A stretch of 35,939 nucleotides of DNA from positions 1 through 35,939 of the forward strand of contig CADCFX010000016.1 in assembly GCA_902800945.1 (NCBI GenBank), written 5' to 3'. Below, in pieces: positions 32,014 to 35,939 of this stretch. The first letter of the stretch is position 1. Every line of letters begins with the position of its first letter. A model generated the notes under the pieces. It ran no database searches and had not been told where the DNA came from. It worked only from the letters and a program-made list of their open reading frames with translations. A program made the position numbers and the translations under genes. This stretch comes from an uncultured Erysipelotrichaceae bacterium. Its GTDB lineage: Bacteria; Bacillota_I; Bacilli_A; RF39; UBA660.

Positions 32014-32605
32014 ATGATGCCTTTTGAACAAATGACATACTAACGTCCAAAGTAACTTCATCAAGAGAGTTTGTAACAGCTGTATCACCAGCATTGTTCA
32101 ACTCTTGTGTATCAGTATCATCATTCCAACCTATATAAACTCTTATTGTATGGACTCTCGTAGTATCTGTTAATAAAATATCATCACTAATAGTTGGCGT
32201 TTCAACAGAAACATCAACATTATTTAAAGTTCCGTTATCAACCTTGTATCCTGTAACTATAAAATCTCGCAAATCATCATTTCTAGTAACGGCAATATTA
32301 TAGGTAAAAGACACATCAACTGCCGAAGCGTCCAATTCTAAATCAAAATATCCAGTAACCGTCGGAGCAACCACATTAGCAGCTACATGCTGACTTCCAG
32401 CGAACACAGGGGTGATTGCTTGCGTTAAAGTATCATTGTTTTTAACATTCGTATTATTTACGATTATATTCCACCTTGCAACTTGACCATTTACATCAGC
32501 TGAAGCTCGTGTTAAATATTTAGCATAGGTATCACTAACGAAGTATAAACAAACAAACAAGGATAAAAAAGATAACAACAAGAATATTTTTCTTTTATTT
32601 TTCAT
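32012..32605 (-). CDS. TasA/camelysin-type exported protein D (divergent gene)
   Basis: 197 residues with start MKNKRK, hydrophobic core IFLLLSFLSLFVCLYFV and the SipW-type motif DTYAKYLTRASADVNG. The mature region ARWNIIVNNTNVKN aligns with TADWLIKVNNTLIST of protein A, GYFDLELDA with GYYDLEIDV, and RVHTIRVYIGWNDD with RVNQILRIYLEWKD, so A and D are close paralogues. It is the only reverse-strand gene in the fibre region and stands alone between two facing operons, with its own promoter and terminator and a perfect GGAGG before the ATG (32603-32605). It likely uses one of the SipW enzymes encoded 1.3-7 kb away. Separate transcription suggests a differently timed or major subunit. Confidence 0.85.
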   Translation of the reverse strand: MKNKRKIFLLLSFLSLFVCLYFVSDTYAKYLTRASADVNGQVARWNIIVNNTNVKNNDTLTQAITPVFAGSQHVAANVVAPTVTGYFDLELDASAVDVSFTYNIAVTRNDDLRDFIVTGYKVDNGTLNNVDVSVETPTISDDILLTDTTRVHTIRVYIGWNDDTDTQELNNAGDTAVTNSLDEVTLDVSMSFVQKAS

Positions 32606-32630
32606 TTATACCTCCTTTATTATATAAATA

Positions 32631-32658
32631 ATTATAACATCAAAAACAAAATTGTAAA
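32631..32658 (-). promoter_or_regulatory. promoter of the reverse TasA-like gene
   Basis: Reverse strand TTTACA (32658-32653), 16-bp spacer, TATAAT (32636-32631), with TGT before it giving an extended -10. Confidence 0.8.
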
Positions 32659-32673
32659 ATAAAATAATTGGTA

Positions 32674-32702
32674 TTGCATTTCACACTTGTTCCATGTATA
32701 AT
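32674..32702 (+). promoter_or_regulatory. promoter of the second fibre operon
   Basis: TTGCAT (32674-32679), 17-bp spacer, TATAAT (32697-32702). The -10 context TGTATAATTATA is identical to that of the large operon's promoter at 23755-23783. Confidence 0.83.
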
Positions 32703-32706
32703 TATA

Positions 32707-32739
32707 ATAACGATATGATAGGGAATTCATATACGTTAT
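32707..32739 (+). promoter_or_regulatory. leader hairpin of the second fibre operon
   Basis: ATAACGATATGA pairs with TCATAT(A)CGTTAT (32707-32718 with 32727-32739) as a 12-pair stem with one bulged A and an eight-base loop TAGGGAAT. No T-run follows. It lies about 50 bases before ATG 32787. Confidence 0.5.
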
Positions 32740-32786
32740 CTCCATTTACAAGCTCAAGGTGACTATAAGTTAAAGGAGAGTATGAT

Positions 32787-33500
32787 ATGGCTAAAGAAGT
32801 GGTGCTAAAAGCACAAGACATCAAGCGAAGAAAGAAAATTGAAAAAGTAGCATTACTACTTTTATTATTGTTATTAGTAATATTAACATTTGCTTACTTC
32901 GTATTGAATGTTGTCTACAACGAAGGACATTTTACAATAAGTATGGATAAGAATACTTATTTAAGAAGCAACCTAGTCATGTACGAATCGATGAATGATA
33001 GAAGTTCAGTAATAAAACTCTCTGCAGAAAAGATTGCTTTTATGGATAACATATCCATAAAATGGTTGCCGGATAACATTAATAAAGCTGAAGGTGGGAA
33101 CCACAATGGTGAAAACTATATCGCATATACTTTCTACTTAGAAAATAAAGGCGAGGAAAATATCAATTATTGGTATTCAGTAATAATTGATGACGTAATA
33201 AAAAACGTCGACGATGCAGTAAGAATAATGATATTTCTTGATGACGAAAAAACAGTATATGCCAAAAAAAATAGTGTTACAAACCAACCTGAAAAAGACA
33301 CCAAACCCTTTGCTAATGAGAAAGATGGAACAATTATTCTGGAAAAAAGAGAAAAAATGATCCCTGGCAAGATTGATAAAGTAACAATTGTCATTTGGCT
33401 AGAAGGTGATGATCCAGAATGTGTAAATGCAATCTTAGGTGGAGAGATGAAGATGCATATGAATATAATTGAAGAACATGTCGAAGAAAAAAGTGTATAA
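32787..33500 (+). CDS. membrane-anchored TasA-like accessory protein, 237 aa
   Basis: A basic, charged cytoplasmic start (MAKEVVLKAQDIKRRKKIEK), a leucine-rich hydrophobic helix (VALLLLLLLLVILTFAYFVL) and an exported domain of about 190 residues. Strands such as YIAYTFYLENKGEENINYWY and KVTIVIWLEGDDPECVNAIL follow the CalY/TasA order (a strand with N-x-G near a bound-chain motif, then a W-containing strand). The typical SipW signal motif TYAxF is only hinted at (TFAYFVLN), so it may be either cleaved or anchored. AAAGGAGAG precedes ATG 32787. It is followed after 12 bp by the large TasA-like gene, suggesting a minor subunit or fibre-base role like TapA. I am not certain of the family. Confidence 0.65.
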   Translation: MAKEVVLKAQDIKRRKKIEKVALLLLLLLLVILTFAYFVLNVVYNEGHFTISMDKNTYLRSNLVMYESMNDRSSVIKLSAEKIAFMDNISIKWLPDNINKAEGGNHNGENYIAYTFYLENKGEENINYWYSVIIDDVIKNVDDAVRIMIFLDDEKTVYAKKNSVTNQPEKDTKPFANEKDGTIILEKREKMIPGKIDKVTIVIWLEGDDPECVNAILGGEMKMHMNIIEEHVEEKSV

Positions 33501-33512
33501 GGAGAATGAAAA

Positions 33513-34553
33513 ATGGCGAAAAGAAACAGAAAAGATGAAAGAAAAAGAAGATTACTATTTTTAATATTCTTGTTTGTGTTAACTATAGCAATTGGCGGTA
33601 CAGCTACCTATGCATGGTTTACATCAAATAGAACAATATCTGTAGACCCATTAGATGTTAACGTAACAACAGTTAATGGTTTACAAATTAGTGCAGATGC
33701 AATCAACTGGGGAGCTAAAGTAACTAGAAGCGACTTAGAAGGAGCGAAGGACGGCGAATATGGTGGAGCTACTAACCAATTGCCTGGAACGTTAGGTGCA
33801 ATGTCAACATCAGGAAATGTTAATGGTGGAATGCTTGATATGTTCTACGGAGTAGTAAATACTGCTGAAGATGGATCAGGTAACTATTTGTTAACAGCTA
33901 CAAAGCAAACAGAAGAAATAAATTGTACTGGTGATACACAATGTGCAGGAAAATACTTCATCGCTTTTGACCTATTTATCAAAGCAGATGCTGATATGGA
34001 AATTGTTATGACTAGTAACTCTAACGTAGTTACTACAAATATTCCTGGTGTAGCAACAGGTGATAGAGGAATACAGAACGCAGCTCGTGTAGCCTTCCTA
34101 GAAGAGGGGCATTATTCAGCTGATACTCCAATTGCAACAATCCAAGGAGCTAAGAATGCTACTACTGCTGAAATTTGGGAACCAAACTATAACATGCATA
34201 CAATCCAAGGAGCACAAAACGCTTACTCTGTATATGGAAGAACAGTTGCAACTGATGGAACAGCAGGACGTTTAAACTATGTTGGCGTTAAGTCAAATGT
34301 AACAGGAGTAAATATTAAGCAAACTGAAACAGATACAACTCATTTTGAATCTGTAGCAATTAAATATCAAACAATAGCTGGAAATACTGACGACATTAAT
34401 TTCCGTGTTAACGAATCCGGAAGTACTAAGTTATTAAAAGGTGTTACAAAATTCAGAGTTTACTGGTGGGTTGAAGGACAAGACGTAGATGCAGAAAACA
34501 ACGCAACTGGTACTGCAATGAGATTGAATCTAGAATTCGCCATAAAAGAATAA
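33513..34553 (+). CDS. large TasA-like exported protein, candidate major fibre subunit
   Basis: 346 residues with a very basic start (MAKRNRKDERKRR), hydrophobic core LLFLIFLFVLTIAIGG and a textbook SipW-type site, TATYAWFTSNRTISVDPLDV. The mature part is rich in G, A, T and N, unlike the lysine-rich proteins around it. It has a cysteine pair (NCTGDTQCAG) that could form a disulphide, two copies of a TIQGAxNA motif (about 208 and 230), and a final strand set FRVYWWVEGQDVDAENNAT and MRLNLEFAIKE. Codon choice looks more restricted than in neighbours (many GGA, GCA, ACA), as expected for an abundant protein. GGAGAATGAAAA precedes ATG 33513, and a strong terminator follows. The size and composition make it the best candidate for the main polymer subunit. 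Confidence 0.8.
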   Translation: MAKRNRKDERKRRLLFLIFLFVLTIAIGGTATYAWFTSNRTISVDPLDVNVTTVNGLQISADAINWGAKVTRSDLEGAKDGEYGGATNQLPGTLGAMSTSGNVNGGMLDMFYGVVNTAEDGSGNYLLTATKQTEEINCTGDTQCAGKYFIAFDLFIKADADMEIVMTSNSNVVTTNIPGVATGDRGIQNAARVAFLEEGHYSADTPIATIQGAKNATTAEIWEPNYNMHTIQGAQNAYSVYGRTVATDGTAGRLNYVGVKSNVTGVNIKQTETDTTHFESVAIKYQTIAGNTDDINFRVNESGSTKLLKGVTKFRVYWWVEGQDVDAENNATGTAMRLNLEFAIKE

Positions 34554-34562
34554 TATAGATTA

Positions 34563-34597
34563 AAAGAATCAAACAACTCGTTTGATTCTTTTTTTTA
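34563..34597. terminator. strong terminator after the large TasA-like gene
   Basis: A perfect 12-pair stem AAAGAATCAAAC/GTTTGATTCTTT (34563-34574, 34580-34591) with a five-base loop and a run of T to about 34597. It overlaps the stop codon of the convergent YfhO gene and may act in both directions, more weakly on the reverse strand. Confidence 0.9.
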
Positions 34598-35939
34598 TTA
34601 TGCCTCCTAGCAATACTACAAAAGTAGAAATAGATATTAAAGCTGGTATTAGATAATGAGTTTTATACTTCATTTCTATTAAATGCTTACCAGGCTTAAC
34701 TTCTATTCCAATTAAACTATCTAAAATCTCAATCGGCTTAACAATTTTACCATCTATCTTAATTTCCCAATCTTTATCATAAGGTATTGAAGTAAATATA
34801 ATTTGATTTTTGTCTATATTTATATTTCCTTTTATATGATTATCATTATAATAAGTATACTTAATCTGATTTCTTTTTAAGCAATTATAAATATCTTTTA
34901 GTTTTTGGTTGTTTATTGTATATATTGTTGCTGTCATCTTACCATATTTCATATCTTGGTAAAAACTAGAATAATTTTGGGAAATAATATTTATTCCACC
35001 ATTTTCATTTGCGACTTCAATCAAATAGTACCTCTTATTAGTTTTAAAATAGTATTTATCATCCCTAATTATTCCCTTTAATTCTTCTTTATCATATATC
35101 TTATCGATACCAGTCATCTTATATATTATATTTTCCATGTTGTATTTTATATTGCCTTCGTCAAGACTGTTATTAACTACATCTTTATTAACAGCATATA
35201 TTTTTTCTAGATAATAATCTCCTTTTACGTTAAACAAAAGATTTGTTAAATAGTTGTCTTCATAACAACTTGCAAAAGTATTCTCATAAGTATCGCACCC
35301 CATATTCCTAAGTAAATTAATTGTTCTATTATAAGTTACTGAAGTCATTAAGTATGTGACTTTACCATTATAATACATGTTTGAGTTAGTATATTCGATA
35401 TCCATTCCTAAATTCGCCAACCGATATTTAACATTATTTTTATTAAAGTTTGGAATAGCCTCTTTATCTTTTAAACCAGAACCGATATTTAAGTATGTAG
35501 AACTAATTATCTCTAATAAGAATAATATAACTACAAAAAGCTTTTTATAACAAATCTTATCGTAAAAGATAAATAGTACCATATAACATAGAAAGAATGT
35601 TATATTAAATATTCTAATGTAATTAGATATATTAGAAAAAGAAATAATATATAAAATAATTACTATAATTATGGAACTAATAATGCATTTTTTATCCTTA
35701 AATCCAACTTTATTAGAGGTATAAATAAATAATTTTATAAATAAAAATTCAATAATAAAACCATATCTATATGTTAATCCTCTAATATTATGAAAAGCAT
35801 TCATCATAAAGTCTAATTGTGGAATAAACATAACTAATATAGATAGAGTAGTGACTAACAGAATAAACAATTTATCTCTTCTTTTTATTTCCTTATTACA
35901 AAGGGAATAAAAGAAAGAAAAAAGTATAAGTAAACTACA
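34569..35939 (-). CDS. YfhO-family membrane protein (N-terminus beyond the window)
   Basis: The reverse frame stays open to the right edge (reading CSLLILFSFFYSLCNKE at the edge), so the gene enters from outside and only its C-terminal 456 residues are seen. There are about five membrane helices, then an exported domain of about 270 residues, then a short domain FTSIPYDKDWEIKIDGKIVK with VKPGKHLIEMKYK and a last membrane helix. The PYDKDWEIKIDGK...PGKHLIEMKY pattern is the hallmark of YfhO proteins. In Gram-positive bacteria YfhO is linked to glycosylation of lipoteichoic acid. An apparent start at 35870 is only an internal TTG. It is convergent with the fibre operon. Confidence 0.88.
   Translation of the reverse strand, partial: CSLLILFSFFYSLCNKEIKRRDKLFILLVTTLSILVMFIPQLDFMMNAFHNIRGLTYRYGFIIEFLFIKLFIYTSNKVGFKDKKCIISSIIIVIILYIISFSNISNYIRIFNITFFLCYMVLFIFYDKICYKKLFVVILFLLEIISSTYLNIGSGLKDKEAIPNFNKNNVKYRLANLGMDIEYTNSNMYYNGKVTYLMTSVTYNRTINLLRNMGCDTYENTFASCYEDNYLTNLLFNVKGDYYLEKIYAVNKDVVNNSLDEGNIKYNMENIIYKMTGIDKIYDKEELKGIIRDDKYYFKTNKRYYLIEVANENGGINIISQNYSSFYQDMKYGKMTATIYTINNQKLKDIYNCLKRNQIKYTYYNDNHIKGNINIDKNQIIFTSIPYDKDWEIKIDGKIVKPIEILDSLIGIEVKPGKHLIEMKYKTHYLIPALISISTFVVLLGGIIKKRIKRVV

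Noticed and set aside
35868-35870. Start of the YfhO-family gene at TTG 35870
   Set aside because: The reverse frame is open to the window edge with hydrophobic coding sequence and no ribosome site, so the gene is simply cut by the edge.
1-35939. Mycoplasma genetic code (TGA as tryptophan)
   Set aside because: metK, vanZ-like, lipase, DUF2357 and the 338-aa protein end at TGA with normal lengths, and Trp is coded by TGG throughout.

Overview
The window is AT-rich (roughly 30% G+C by eye) DNA from a low-GC Bacillota. The S-box leader on metK, the CIRCE operator, the Shine-Dalgarno sites (GGAGG, AGGTGA) and the consensus TTGACA/TATAAT promoters all point that way. TGA is a stop codon (for example in metK, vanZ-like and the lipase), so this is not a code-4 mycoplasma. 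An N-domain-less ClpB and DUF285 surface repeats suggest an uncultured gut Bacilli lineage near Erysipelotrichales/RF39/Mollicutes; this placement is inference only.

Layout. 1-1459: end of an operon with a small unknown protein, a NUDIX hydrolase gene broken by an exact 35-bp tandem duplication, and a Bax-inhibitor-1 family membrane protein. 1527-5026: a membrane-anchored unknown, then metK under a SAM-I riboswitch, then a methyltransferase-fold-like protein with its own promoter. 5109-16169: an envelope polysaccharide region (initiating sugar transferase, GT2, GT4, EpsG-like polymerase, Wzx-like flippase, LicD) interrupted by a DUF4153 membrane protein and two paralogous surface proteins. 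One of these, a DUF285/BspA-like repeat protein, is split by an exact 22-bp tandem duplication. 16191-23708: an unknown reverse gene, a 710-bp gene-free stretch that looks like a large independently transcribed structured RNA, a transglutaminase-like protein, a VanZ-like protein, CIRCE-controlled clpB, a membrane lipase-like protein and a small unknown.

23755-34597 is the most unusual part: a ten-gene tight operon plus a second short operon and one divergent gene. They encode three SipW-type signal peptidase homologues (one lacking all catalytic residues), at least four and probably six or seven TasA/camelysin-type exported proteins, and, inside the same operon, a helical cytosolic protein, a membrane-anchored McrB-like AAA+ NTPase with a coiled coil, and a DUF2357-type partner with no recognisable nuclease motif. 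McrB-like/DUF2357 pairs are normally met as restriction/defence modules; here gene overlaps of 4-20 bp tie the pair to a surface-fibre export cassette. I read this as a candidate undescribed surface-fibre assembly or regulated-secretion system, or a defence system coupled to the envelope. The window ends in a YfhO-family membrane protein.

Two of the protein-coding genes are each disrupted by a perfect two-copy tandem duplication (35 and 22 bp) whose removal restores one continuous frame. This may be reversible phase variation, recent decay or an assembly artefact. I saw no tRNA, rRNA, CRISPR array or insertion sequence.
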